Source: Undibacterium_A arcticum (GTDB lineage: Bacteria > Pseudomonadota > Gammaproteobacteria > Burkholderiales > Burkholderiaceae_D). Taken from it: a stretch of 64,000 nt of DNA. The DNA is taken from the NCBI RefSeq assembly GCF_042660705.1, contig NZ_JBHSUQ010000001.1; one strand, written 5' to 3'. The position numbers were made by a program, and so were the translations under genes. The notes under the pieces are model-generated. The model had not been told where the DNA came from and did not search any database. It saw only the letters and a list, made by a program, of their open reading frames with translations. Below are positions 1-10,507 of this stretch, piece by piece (positions within the stretch are counted from its first letter, which is position 1; each line of letters starts with the position of its first letter).

Positions 1-1455
1 GTCGCGCACTTTGAGGAGCGCAGCAAGGCGCAAACTGGCAAGGCGATGATTGTCGCAATGAGCCGCGAAATTTGCGCGCACCTGTACAACGCGATCATCG
101 CGCTGCGACCGGACTGGCACGACGCCGACCCAGAAAGAGGCGCAATCAAGATCGTGATGACGGGTTCCGCAAGCGATAAGCCGCTGTTGCGGCCCCATAT
201 CTACTCGAAGCAGGTCAAGAAACGCCTGGAAAAGCGCTTCAAGGACCCGGACGATCCACTACGGCTGGTCATCGTGCGCGACATGTGGCTGACCGGTTTC
301 GACGCGCCCTGCGTGCATACGCTGTACGTGGACAAGCCGATGAAGGGCCACAACCTGATGCAGGCGATTGCGCGGGTCAACCGCGTATTCCGCGACAAGC
401 AGGGCGGTCTGGTCGTCGATTACATTGGCATCGCCGGCGAGCTGAAACAGGCGCTGAAGGAGTACACGGCCAGCAAGGGACGGGGCCGACCGACTGTCGA
501 CGCGAATGAGGCGTACGCAGTGCTGGAAGAAAAGCTGGATGTGCTGCGCGCCATGCTACACGGGTATGACTACAGCGGCTTTCTCACCGGCGGACATGGC
601 GTCTTGGCGAAAACCGCGAACCATGTGCTGGGGCTGAAAGACGGCAAGAAGCGGTTTGGCGACATCGCGTTGGCAATGTCGAAAGCATTTACGCTCTGCT
701 GTACGCTCGACGAAGCGAAGGCCGTGCGCGAAGAAGTGGCATTCTTGCAAGCGGTGAAGGTACTGCTGACCAAGCGAGACATCACCAGCAAGAAGAAGAT
801 CGATGAAGAGCGCGAGGTGGCAATCCGGCAAATCATCGGCTCGGCGCTGGTGTCGGACCAAGTCGTCGATATTTTCGATGCGGCGGGCCTGGATAAACCG
901 AACATCGGCATTCTCGATGACGACTTCCTCAATGAAGTGCGCAACCTGCCCGAGCGCAATCTGGCAGTCGAATTACTGGAACGGCTGCTGGAGGGCGAAA
1001 TCAAAACGCGCTTCGCGACCAACGTGGTGCAGAATAATAAATTTTCTGAACTGCTCGCCAACGTCATCACGCGTTATCAGAACCGCTCGATTGAAACCGC
1101 GCAGGTGATGGAAGAACTGATCGCGATGGCAAAGAAATTCAAGGAGGCGGCCGACTGGGGCGCCGAACTTGGCTTAAACGCAGACGAGGTGGCCTTCTAC
1201 GACGCGCTTGCGACCAATGAAGATTCGGTGCGCGAACTGGGCGACGAGACGCTGAAGAAAATCGCGCATGAACTCGCCGAGAGTTTGCGGCGCAATGTCA
1301 GCGTGGATTGGGCGGTGCGGGACAATGTGCGGGCCAAGCTGCGGCTGCTGGTCAAGCGCATCTTGCGAAAGTACAAGTACCCACCAGTAAAGCAGGACGA
1401 GGCGGTGCAGATGGTGTTGCGGCAAGCGGAATCATTGTGTGCAGAGTGGGCGTGA
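1..1455 (+). CDS. hsdR: Type I restriction enzyme, HsdR subunit, C-terminal part (5' end outside window)
   Basis: The reading frame is open from base 1, so the gene starts upstream and about 484 C-terminal residues are visible. HsdR is the ATP-dependent translocase and nuclease subunit of type I restriction-modification complexes. The nuclease and N-terminal helicase lobe would lie upstream. Visible are the second RecA-like helicase lobe with VRDMWLTGFDAP (motif V) and QAIARVNRVFR (motif VI), followed by the long helical region that binds the methylase core. A GKAMIVAMSR stretch at the very start is typical of this family. No frameshift is seen. It heads a nuclease-rich stretch together with the NTPase gene that follows. 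Its hsdM/hsdS partners are not in the window. Confidence 0.93.
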   Translation, partial: VAHFEERSKAQTGKAMIVAMSREICAHLYNAIIALRPDWHDADPERGAIKIVMTGSASDKPLLRPHIYSKQVKKRLEKRFKDPDDPLRLVIVRDMWLTGFDAPCVHTLYVDKPMKGHNLMQAIARVNRVFRDKQGGLVVDYIGIAGELKQALKEYTASKGRGRPTVDANEAYAVLEEKLDVLRAMLHGYDYSGFLTGGHGVLAKTANHVLGLKDGKKRFGDIALAMSKAFTLCCTLDEAKAVREEVAFLQAVKVLLTKRDITSKKKIDEEREVAIRQIIGSALVSDQVVDIFDAAGLDKPNIGILDDDFLNEVRNLPERNLAVELLERLLEGEIKTRFATNVVQNNKFSELLANVITRYQNRSIETAQVMEELIAMAKKFKEAADWGAELGLNADEVAFYDALATNEDSVRELGDETLKKIAHELAESLRRNVSVDWAVRDNVRAKLRLLVKRILRKYKYPPVKQDEAVQMVLRQAESLCAEWA

Positions 1456-1931
1456 TCTATAAATTGTGGCGTCGGCCCGCATTCGTGAACCAGCGATGTC
1501 CAGCGCAACTGGTAGCGTTGCAAGACATTTCAATGTGAGTAATGACCGCAGCTTATTTTGACGTCATGTTGATAAGAATCGATTATTTATTGCCGGATGG
1601 CCTACCGCGATGCAATCTGACCGTGCGGCTTTAGCACTTGTTGACGCTTGCAACGATCAGTCATACGAAAATTTGATGGAAAAGCGCTTTCGGCGCCCAC
1701 CTCTTCAACATCGCAGTCGACGCATGCCACGCAAAATGCTTTCGTGAAAGCCCAGATAAAGTGGATTTAAGCTACCAACGCAATAAGCGGCGCAAACTAT
1801 GGATCGCCAAAAGGGTTAAACGTGTTTTCTGAAAAATTCAAGGATACGAGTCAAGTCGTCATCCGCGAAAGGGGCCATTCCACTTGCCGCACTCCTATCG
1901 CGCCCGGCGGAAGACCGGCTGAAGTGAAACA
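1456..1931. other. Intergenic stretch without a recognisable gene
   Basis: About 475 bases between hsdR and the NTPase gene. I see no long open frame, tRNA or clear terminator. The region is not obviously repetitive within the window. The NTPase start codon lacks a strong Shine-Dalgarno sequence. Confidence 0.5.
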
Positions 1932-4900
1932 ATGACGCTCGTCCCTCGTCGTGCCCGAAAGGCACCCGATCCCCTCAGCGCTGTGGTCGAGAACCAGCCC
2001 GAATACTTGGAAAGTTTTCGCACGCATGCCGCCTGGGTACTACTCGGCGAACCCGGTGCGGGGAAGTCCAGTGCGCTTGAAATGGAAGCAACGGCGACGG
2101 GCGGGCTGTTTCTACGCATTGACGACTTCATCGGAGATGACCCAGAACCTGACTGGGCGGGAAAGACAATATTTCTTGATGGCCTAGACGAAACCCGCGC
2201 GAGCGGCGGCGCTAACAACACGCTCCATCAAATTCGCAAACAGTTAAGGCGTGTTGGATACCCGCCATTTCGCATTTCCTGCCGATCCGCTGACTGGTAC
2301 GGATCAACCGATCGCGGCGAACTCGATGTGGCGTCGCCCGATAAGCAGATTGCGGTGCTGATTCTCGAAGCACTGAGTTCCCAGGACATTCTGGTCATCT
2401 TGCGTGAAAATCTTGAAATCGACGATCCACACGCATTTGTCGAGGCTGCTGAACAGCACGGCGTCGCCGATTTGCTCGACAATCCGCAGACATTGGAAAT
2501 GCTCGCCCGCGCAATCCGTGACGATCAGTGGCCGACCACGCGAGACGACACCTACGAACTGGCGTGCGAAAAACTCGCAGAGGAACACAACAAAAGGCAT
2601 CGTGACATTGCACGCACCAAATCTCGCTCTGTCCCAAAAGTGTTGGATGCAGCCGGCCAGCTCTGTGCAATCTTGCTTCTATCCGACCAAACTGGCATCG
2701 CGCTTGATTCGGCCAGTGCGAGCAAGCGCCTCATGCCCCTCGACAGTCTCGCGTTGTCCGACCTGGATGATGCATGGCAAGCCATCGGCAGCAAATTATT
2801 CCGCCCCGAAGGTGAAGAGCGCGTGTCGCCAAGTCATCGCAGCGTAGCCGAATACCTCGCTGCGCGCTGGCTGGCACAGCGCATCGATGAAGGTCTACTT
2901 CTAGGACGTGTGCTGAACCTATTGCTTGGCCGGGATGGCCGCGCTGTCGCCGGTTTGCGTGGTCTTTACGGCTGGCTTGCGCTGCGCTGTCATGCCGCCC
3001 GCCCGCGCTTAATTGAGGCTGATCCGCTAACGGTGATCGTCTATGGTGACGTCAAACCTATGCCGGTGCCCGACAAGCGACACATTCTTGCAGGACTACG
3101 CCGCGAGGCAGAACGCTTCACCGAGTTTCGCTGGGACGCGCCGACAAAGCATCGCTTCGGTGCACTGGCCGATGCCGAACTTTGCAAGGACTTCCTGACA
3201 ATCCTGAACTCACCGGTGCGCGGCGATGCCGATCAGGCACTAGTTGACTGTGTTCTCGACATCGTCGAACAAGGCGATGTCCAGCCCGAACTAGTTCCGG
3301 TCATGCTTGCTGTCATCCGCGACGAAACTCGATGGACGTCTGTCAGGAAATGCACTTCACGTCTGGCTCAAAGTGGGGTCCAACTCGCAGACTGCACTTG
3401 CGCTGCTTGGCGATATCACCGATGGCCGCGTGTCCGATGACGACGACGAACTTGCTGGCCTCCTACTTCGTCACCTGTTCCCGGCCCATATTGACGCGAA
3501 GACGCTGCTGCGTCACCTGCACACGCCCAAGGCCCCCAATCTGCTGGGCAGTTACGTCTGGTTCTGGACGCATGAAATACTGCAGTGCGCTCCCGAACAC
3601 CTGCCGTTGCTATTGGACGGACTCGTCGACCGTCCCGAATTCTGTTTCGACGATCATTATGAACGCCGTCTCAATACGATGGCCGACACATTATTGGCAC
3701 GCGGCGTCACTATTCACGGCGACCAGATCACTGACGACCGACTGTTTGCCTGGCTGGGTATCGGCATCGACCAGCATGGTCACATGATAAGGGAAAAGAC
3801 CCAGCAGCAGACGATTGCAGGATGGCTGGAAGTGCGACCAGCTCGGTATAAGGCGATATTAAAACTCTGCTTCGCACAGTGCGAACGCCATGAAAATCCA
3901 GCAGTTTACCTTTACGTTGCGGAAGCACGGCTGCACCATGCGGCTGTCCCCGATGACATCGGCCTCTGGCACCTTTGGCAAGTGTCGCTCACGGTCAATG
4001 AGGCGCTCGCCCAGATACACCTGTCCAAAGCGGTCAATACTCTCATGTATCAGCAGGGCGCTACCGGCCTATCGCTCGACATCATCGATGCTTGGGGCGT
4101 CGCCAACCCTGGACGGCAACAATGGCTGGCGGACTTGTTGGTTTGCGAAATTCCCGACTGGCGTTCCAAACAGGCCTCAAGGGCGACGGCGCGTAAACAG
4201 CAGTACGACGAGACCAGACGACAGCGCACCACCGGGATAAGACCGTACCTTCCCGCAGTTCGCGTTGGTAATGCATCCGTCGGTCTCATGGAACAACTCG
4301 CAAACGTATGGATGAACCACTTCATCGATTCTCCCGGCGAAACAATTGCCGAGCGCTTCGACAATTTCTGTGAAAACGGTAATGAAGTGCATGCCGCAGC
4401 AGACGCGGGACTACGGCTCTGCCCCGAACGTGCTGACTTGCCGACTGTCGACGAGATCGTTGACCTGAGTGTTAAACAAATGCAGCACCGATTTCGCTTG
4501 CCCTGTCTTCTCGGTATGGACTTGCGATGGCAGGACGGTGGTATAAACGTCGACCACCTTCCCGAAGAAAATCTGCGTCGCCTGGTCGCCTTCCGTCTAA
4601 CCTATGGTGTGGATAAAACGCCAGCGTGGTTCATGTATCTGGTACAACAACGCCCTGCGCTGGTTGCCGATGTGCTATCCGCCTATGCAAGCGCATCCCT
4701 AAACGCCGGTCAGGATTTTGTCGACAGCATCTATCCGCTTAGTCGCGACCCTGAATACCGTGCCGTTGCCACTATTGTTGCGCCACGCCTGCTGGAGAGT
4801 TTTCCGAAAAGTGCGCGAGCTGGGCAATTGAATCATTTGGAATGTCTGCTCAAGGCAGCCTTAAGCTATACGCCAGAAAACCCCCGTATCCTCGCCAAGA

Positions 4901-5948
4901 AGAAAATTGCAACAAAGGGCATGGATGAGGCCCAAAAGGTCTACTGGCATGCGGCCGCCACCTTGTTAGACCCTGCGAACAACGAGGCCGCGCTCTGGCG
5001 TTATGTGGGAAATCGCCGAGTCGCATCAATCACCTTTCTGTTTTCCTTGGTGGACGTTTTACCGATAGCAATAATGACTATGCGCTTTCGGCCCACACAC
5101 TTGGCAAGCTGATCGAGTTGCTTGCGCCGCATGCGGAAACCGGGTGGACTCATGGTGCCGGATGGGTCACAGATACTATGCAACGCGGTGATCACGTCCG
5201 CGCCCTGATTGTCCGCCTCGGCGCGATGGCGACGACGGATGCGGCGTTGGAAATCAGCCGCTTACTCGGCCTTCACTCACTGACCAAGCTAAAATTCGCA
5301 CTCGAAAACGCACGACATCAGCAGATACTTCGTCAACGCGAGAATGAATTCCGATTTTTGACGCCGCGTCAGGTTGCACAGGTACTCGCCGGCAAAGCAC
5401 CTGCCGACGTCGCCGACCTTGCAGCCCTTACTCTGATTCATCTGGACGACATTGGCCGAGAAATCCGACAAGATAATGACGACGGCTTCCGCGCCTTCTG
5501 GAACATCGAGAACAAGAAGCCGACCACCCAGCGCGAAGAAAATGTTTGTCGCGATGCGCTGCTCCTCCGTCTGCGAACACGTCTCAACCAGCTTGATGTT
5601 GATTGCCAGCCTGAAGGTGATTACTCCAACGACAAGCGCGCCGACCTACGCTTGTCATACCACACCGAATTCGAGCTACCTATCGAAATCAAACGCGATA
5701 GCAATTCATCCTTATGGACCGCGCCGAGCAAGCAACTTATTAATCAGTACGCCATCGCGCCGGGTGCCCACGGGTTCGGCATTTATCTTGTACTTTGGTT
5801 TGGCGGCATGGGTATGCCGCGCCCTCCTGACGGCGGAAAACAGCCGCGTTCAGCCGAAGAACTCCGAACACGTCTCGAAGCGCAACTCGATCCGACCGAG
5901 CGGCGGCGCATCTTCGTTCGCGTGCTGGATGTAAGCTGGCCTGAGTAA
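1932..5948 (+). pseudogene. Large P-loop (NACHT/STAND-like) NTPase with C-terminal PD-(D/E)XK nuclease domain, two frameshifts
   Basis: Three open segments, 1932-3440, about 3340-5112 and about 5040-5948, lie in frames 0, +1 and 0. Read together they give one protein of about 1,340 residues. Residues 39-46 (GEPGAGKS) are a Walker A loop and IFLDGLDE (80-87) is a Walker B of NACHT type, followed by a CRSADW sensor-like stretch. The middle is long and helical, without repeats that I can name. The last 130 residues carry RADLRL at about 5638 and LPIEIK at about 5685, followed by KQLINQY. This is the D...ExK...Q layout of PD-(D/E)XK nucleases. Position beside hsdR supports a role in phage defence (inference). 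The shifts lie near 3350 and 5035. Both flanking frames make good protein sense, so the gene is either recently broken or mis-sequenced. Confidence 0.7.
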
Positions 5949-6317
5949 CGGACTGCTTAGCCGCCGCGACGCGGACGATGCTGCAAAGATGGTTCCCCAT
6001 CAGGTTTTACCTCGCGAAACATCGGTTGCCCTAGGCTTAACCGTGGTCAGAATGGAGGCGCGGGATATGCGGTAGCGCCGTGCCAAGGCGCTACTGCAGA
6101 CGGCGGCCATGTCCTTCAACCATCGCCGAGCGCTGCGCCTAGCTCGTTTAGCCGGCCTATGTGCGCCGAATATCGTGCGACCCTGGTCTTGAAGGTGCCG
6201 GCCTGGCGGATGCCGTTACTGCTGCTCTCGCTGGTGCAAGTTGATCATGCGGCCGTTCCCATCGGTCGTCCGGGACGAGTGAGGTATGCTGATCGCGTGA
6301 CCGAGATTTTTAAGAAT
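5949..6317. other. Intergenic stretch with one hairpin
   Basis: No gene is supported here. A hairpin with arms GTAGCGCC and GGCGCTAC (about 6070-6094) follows the NTPase gene and could act as a terminator, although no T-run follows it. Confidence 0.35.
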
Positions 6318-6700
6318 ATGATGATGAATAAAGCACCACCATTTGACCCGCCATATATAACGACTACCGACACCATTGATGGTGCGCGCGCGGTGGAGAC
6401 GCTCGCTGATGGCACGGAGCGGGTCGTTACGGCACAGGCCATCATCCACGGACGCGCCGTTTCGAGCCGGCCCGCGACGCCGGCACGTAAAGCCGTTAAT
6501 CCAGTGGTGCACGGGAATGCGGAATCCATATTGTTCCTGGACGTGCCGTTTGCCGAGAAGGATAGTGTCAAGCGCCTAGGCGCAAGATGGGACGGGGCCA
6601 TGCGCAAGTGGTACATCCCCACGGCGTGGATGTGCACCTGTTCAGCCGCTGGTGGCCCGAGGCGTTGCAACTACAGATGCAGTCGTTTGGTCAGCTTTGA
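6318..6700 (+). pseudogene. DUF5710-domain protein with frameshift near its end
   Basis: A short protein that probably starts at the ATG triplet cluster at 6318. Its second half matches the DUF5710 pattern: LFLDVPFAEKDSVKRLGARW followed by DGAMRKWYIP. The domain is small, of unknown activity, and commonly found in plasmid and ICE proteins next to DNA-processing genes. After the proline the original frame runs into unrelated sequence. The next frame continues GVDVHLFSRWWPEALQLQMQ, the expected domain tail, and stops at 6698-6700. A frameshift near 6620 is therefore likely. The first half has low complexity and no recognised motif. Confidence 0.55.
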
Positions 6701-7003
6701 ACTTACGGATGCCCCCGCTCCGGGGTGAGTGGCGTTTCTTGTGTCGCACTCATATTTGGATGGATATGGGTGTTAAGCGCCTTGCAGGCATCCTGCAAAC
6801 CCATCTGCTTTTCTGGAGTGTGACATTGCTGGTGATGCTTGAGGATGATGCGGCGATGCTGGCGTTCATGTTTTGTTAGCGGATGGGCGCAAGCAGCATG
6901 GATGTTGAGTGTAAAAAGACGACCAACGGCTTGCTGGCAGATGCGGTGTCGGATGCGGCCGGAATCTGAACATACATGAAGGACCGGAATCGGCCAACAA
7001 TAG

Positions 7004-7068
7004 GCATTCAGGAATTTCAAACGACCGTCTGCTTAATACCGTATTGCGGACGCTGGCAACACCTGAGG
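7004..7068 (+). repeat. 65-bp repeat, left copy (inverted partner at 16422-16486)
   Basis: The 65 bases here are repeated without mismatch in inverted orientation at 16422-16486. The two copies enclose the ABC transporter, porin, amidohydrolase and LysR genes. The gap around this copy (6701-7084) has no supported gene. Confidence 0.85.
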
Positions 7069-7084
7069 GGCCCTAGTGCTGCAT

Positions 7085-7789
7085 TCATGCAACAATATTC
7101 ACGCCAAGATAACGATCTTTCGCACCATCGTCAGCCAGAAATTCGGCATTACTTGCGGCATACACGACGCGGCCCTGTTCAATGATGTAATGACGGTCTG
7201 CAAGTTGCGTACAAACCTCCAGATTTTGTTCCACCAGGATGATGGACATGCCGGTCGCCTTGATCAGTTTCAATTGCGCGACGATTTCATCGACAATCAC
7301 CGGTGCCAGACCTTCGACCGGTTCATCGAGCATCATCACTTTCGGATGCGTCATCAATGCGCGTCCTATCGCCAACATTTGCTGTTCGCCGCCGGACAAC
7401 TGGCCGCCGCCATTCTTGCGCCTTTCCTGCAGGCGCGGGAAGATTTTGTACACATCTTTCAGTCCCCACGCGGAATCGCGCCGCGCCGCCATCGTCAGAT
7501 TTTCTTCGACGGTCAGCAACTTGAAAATGCCGCGATGTTCCGGCACCAGACAAACGCCGCGCGACGCGATTTGGTAAGCCGGCAGGCCGACCACATTGTC
7601 GCCCTGAAAAACAACCTTGCCTTGATGCGGCCGCACGACGCCGACGATGCTTTTGAGCGTGGTGGTTTTGCCGGCGCCATTGCGACCAAGCAGCGTCACC
7701 ACTTCGCCCTCTGAAACACTGACCGACACGCCTTGCAGGATATGGCTCTTGCCGTAATAGCTGTGGATTTCATCGACTTTCAGTATCAT
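7085..7789 (-). CDS. livF: Branched-chain amino acid type ABC transporter, ATP-binding protein LivF
   Basis: A 234-residue cytoplasmic ATPase of the high-affinity branched-chain amino acid (HAAT) family. Walker A is GRNGAGKTTT (about residues 34-43), the signature is LSGGEQQMLAIGRAL and Walker B is VMMLDEP. LVPEHRGIFKLLTVEENL is the usual LivF stretch. Length and start agree with the family. Its start overlaps the end of livG by 4 bases (ATGA type), so it is the last gene of a livK-H-M-G-F operon on the minus strand. Substrates of such transporters include Leu/Ile/Val, aromatic acids, amides and urea. The sequence does not decide among these. Confidence 0.95.
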   Translation of the reverse strand: MILKVDEIHSYYGKSHILQGVSVSVSEGEVVTLLGRNGAGKTTTLKSIVGVVRPHQGKVVFQGDNVVGLPAYQIASRGVCLVPEHRGIFKLLTVEENLTMAARRDSAWGLKDVYKIFPRLQERRKNGGGQLSGGEQQMLAIGRALMTHPKVMMLDEPVEGLAPVIVDEIVAQLKLIKATGMSIILVEQNLEVCTQLADRHYIIEQGRVVYAASNAEFLADDGAKDRYLGVNIVA

Positions 7790-8553
7790 GCTCGCCCCCC
7801 GGTGATCATGCTGCCCAGATAAGCGCGACGCACGCGTTCATCGTTACGGATATCGTCCGGCTTGCCCTGAGCCAGTATCTGCCCCTGCTGCATCACGGTG
7901 ATCTGGTCGGAAATATCCATCACGATATCCATGTTGTGCTCGATCAGCAGCACCGTACAGTTGTCGCGCAGGCCGTGGATTAGAAGCTTCATTTCAGCGA
8001 TGTCATCTATCCCCATGCCGGAGGTCGGCTCATCGAGGAAAATGACTTTCGGCTGGCCCGCCATCGCCATACCGACTTCCAGGCGGCGTTGCTGACCGTG
8101 CGATAGTTCGGCCGACGCGCGCTGCGCGACACCATGCAAATTCAGTTGCCCAAGCAAGTCGTCGGCAATCTCGCAAGCCGCCGTTAGCGACTCTGCGCGC
8201 CGCCACGGATTGAGAGCTTGCGCCGGCCTTCGGCCTTGTGCCGCTAGCCGCAGATTTTCCCGTACGCTCAGATTCGGGAACAAGCTGGTGACCTGGAACG
8301 AGCGCGCCAAGCCTTTGCGCACGCGCTTGTAGCCGGGCAAGTGCGCGACTTCTTCGCCTTCGACCAGGATGCTACCTGCGGTGATCGGAGTGGTGCCGGT
8401 CAGTGTGTGAAACAGCGTGGTCTTGCCGGCGCCGTTAGGCCCGATCACCGAATGCACGATGCCAGGCATGATGTCCAGTGTGATGTTGTTGACCGCGGTA
8501 AACTTGCCATAGCGTTTGGTCACGTTCACTGCTTTCAGGATCGGGGTCGTCAT
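7786..8553 (-). CDS. livG: Branched-chain amino acid type ABC transporter, ATP-binding protein LivG
   Basis: A 255-residue ATPase partner of LivF. It shows Walker A GPNGAGKTTL (about 38-47), signature LSHGQQRRLEVGMAM and Walker B VIFLDEPTSGMG, with the H-loop in LLIEHNMDIVM. ARSFQVTSLFPNLSVRENL is the LivG-typical Q-loop region. It overlaps livM by 4 bases upstream and livF by 4 bases downstream, which indicates translational coupling. The two ATPases form the heterodimer that drives the LivHM pore at the inner membrane. Confidence 0.95.
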   Translation of the reverse strand: MTTPILKAVNVTKRYGKFTAVNNITLDIMPGIVHSVIGPNGAGKTTLFHTLTGTTPITAGSILVEGEEVAHLPGYKRVRKGLARSFQVTSLFPNLSVRENLRLAAQGRRPAQALNPWRRAESLTAACEIADDLLGQLNLHGVAQRASAELSHGQQRRLEVGMAMAGQPKVIFLDEPTSGMGIDDIAEMKLLIHGLRDNCTVLLIEHNMDIVMDISDQITVMQQGQILAQGKPDDIRNDERVRRAYLGSMITGGRA

Positions 8554-9575
8554 GAATGTTTCTCCTTAGTGGCGCGGCTGTTCACGTTATCGGCGGCATC
8601 GGCACCGGGGTAAGCGCCGCACGGCGCCTTCAGACGTTGCAACAGCGACTGCGCGACACCGTACAGACCTTTGTGCATGTACAGGCTTACTGCTATCAAC
8701 AGCAATCCGAGCAACATCAGCCAGCGTGGCCACAAGGTCGACAGCCAGTTGCCGATCAGCACATAGAATGCGGCGCCCAGCACCGACGCGAACAGATTGC
8801 CGGTGCCGCCGACGACGGTCATGATCAGAATCGATTCGCTGGCGTGGTATTCGATATTGGACAATGGCGCAAGGCCGGTCATCATCGCATGCAGCCCACC
8901 CGCCAGCCCGGTGACGGCGCCGGAGATAACAAAGGCCGCCAGCTTGAACAGCGAAATGTCATAACCGACCGCCGCCGCCCGCGTTTCATTGTCGCGTATC
9001 GCCAGCAAGGTGCGGCCCAGCACCGAATCGACGATGCGCTGCAATAGCCAGAATACCAGCACAAAAACGATCGCGACAAAGCTGTAGTACTGCCACGGCG
9101 TTGCAGTCGCCAATAAGGTTGTGCCGAACAGAGACAGGTTCGGGCGCGGGATATTGAGCAAGCCATTGTCGCCGCCGGTAATGTCCTTCATCGTGTACGC
9201 GAGGAAGTAAAACATTTGCGCGAACGCCAGCGTCAGCATGACGAAGTATGTGCCGCGCTGGCGAATCGAAAACCATCCGACCAGCAATGCCGCCAGTGCG
9301 CCGATAATCATCGCGATCAGCAGCGACGGCAGCAAAGGCACATGCAGATGCAGCAGCGACAGGCCGGTTGCATAACTGCCGACGCCCAGGAAGATACCCT
9401 GCCCGAATGACATCAGGCCGGTGTAGCCGAGCAGCAGATTGCAGCCCAGCGCCGCCAGCGCAAAGATCAGCACTTCGGTCGCCAGCGTACCCGAGCTGAC
9501 TGTCAGCGGCAGGATCAGTACCGTCGCGGTGACCAGCAGCGTGTAGCGAAAATGCATGAAGTTGTTCATTGCCAT
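8550..9575 (-). CDS. livM: Branched-chain amino acid type ABC transporter permease LivM
   Basis: A 341-residue integral membrane protein with about 8-10 hydrophobic helices. It carries the conserved permease stretch LGCNLLLGYTGLMSFGQGIF near residues 43-62 and the cytoplasmic EAA-like loop RDNETRAAAVGYDISLFKLA. It forms the pore with LivH. It starts 5 bases after livH ends and overlaps livG by 4 bases. No defect is seen. Confidence 0.93.
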   Translation of the reverse strand: MAMNNFMHFRYTLLVTATVLILPLTVSSGTLATEVLIFALAALGCNLLLGYTGLMSFGQGIFLGVGSYATGLSLLHLHVPLLPSLLIAMIIGALAALLVGWFSIRQRGTYFVMLTLAFAQMFYFLAYTMKDITGGDNGLLNIPRPNLSLFGTTLLATATPWQYYSFVAIVFVLVFWLLQRIVDSVLGRTLLAIRDNETRAAAVGYDISLFKLAAFVISGAVTGLAGGLHAMMTGLAPLSNIEYHASESILIMTVVGGTGNLFASVLGAAFYVLIGNWLSTLWPRWLMLLGLLLIAVSLYMHKGLYGVAQSLLQRLKAPCGAYPGADAADNVNSRATKEKHS

Positions 9576-9580
9576 TCTCC

Positions 9581-10443
9581 TCAGCTGGCCCGGCCGAACA
9601 GGCCGTTAGGGCGTAGCAGCATGACTGCCGCCATCGCGATATAAATCATCAGATGAGCACCCTCGGACCAGATCGTGCTCATCAGACTTTGCACGATGCC
9701 GACCAGTATGCCGCCCGCCAGCGCACCGAAGAAACTGCCGAGGCCGCCGATGACCACGACGACGAAAGCGATACCAAGCGCTTCGATGCCCATGAAAGGT
9801 TCGACGCCGCGGATCGGCGCCGCCAGCGCGCCGGCCAGGCCAGCTGTGAGCGCCCCGAGCGCAAACACCAGGCTAAATATACGGTTGATATTCAGGCCCA
9901 GCAGCGACACCATTTCCGTCGACTCGCTGCCGGCGCGCACGATAGCGCCCAGCCGGGTTCCTTCCAGCACCCACCACAACAGCAGGGCCATCACGGCGGT
10001 GAACGCGATGACGAAGAGACGATATTTCGGAAAAACGAAATTGCCCATCATCACCACACCTTGCAACGAATCGGGTGGTGAAATATTGTTGCCCAACGGT
10101 CCCCAATAAGAGATCACCGCTTCTTGCAATACCAGCGCAAGCCCGACCGTAAACAAAATATGAAAGTGATGCGGCAACGCATAGATATGTCGCAGCACGA
10201 ATTTTTTTCTATCAGCCATGCAAACGCCCCGACCGCCAACGGCGCGACCAGCAGCGACCACCAGAAGTTCAGTCCCATCTCTCCAAGCTGAAAACTGAAA
10301 TAGGCGCCGAGCAGGAAAAATGCGCCATGCGAAAAATTGACGAAGCGCAGCAAGCCGAACACGATGCTCAATCCTACTGCAAGCAGGAAATACAACATGC
10401 CGATCCCTACGCCGTTTGCGACTTGCAGCAGATATATATTCAT
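9581..10443 (-). pseudogene. livH: ABC transporter permease LivH, frameshifted at an A7 run
   Basis: The first 82 residues (from ATG at 10443, MNIYLLQVANGVGIGMLYFL) and the last about 205 residues are in different frames. They join at a run of seven A (plus-strand T7 at 10202-10208). Before the run the frame reads AFAWLIE. After it the other frame reads KFVLRHIYALPHHFHILF, the normal LivH continuation. One extra or two fewer A would restore a protein of about 287 residues with 8 membrane helices, including the RAGSESTEMVSLLGLNINR loop. The other operon genes are intact. A sequencing error or slippage at the homopolymer is as plausible as a true knockout. Confidence 0.85.
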
Positions 10444-10507
10444 GACATCTCAGTACCCGTGATTTGACAGACAGCGGCGATGCTCCAAATCATCGCCGAT
10501 ACTTCGC

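Noticed and set aside
10195..10215. Programmed frameshift in livH at A7
   Set aside because: Similar breaks occur in many unrelated genes of the window, so decay or sequencing error is simpler than programmed slippage.
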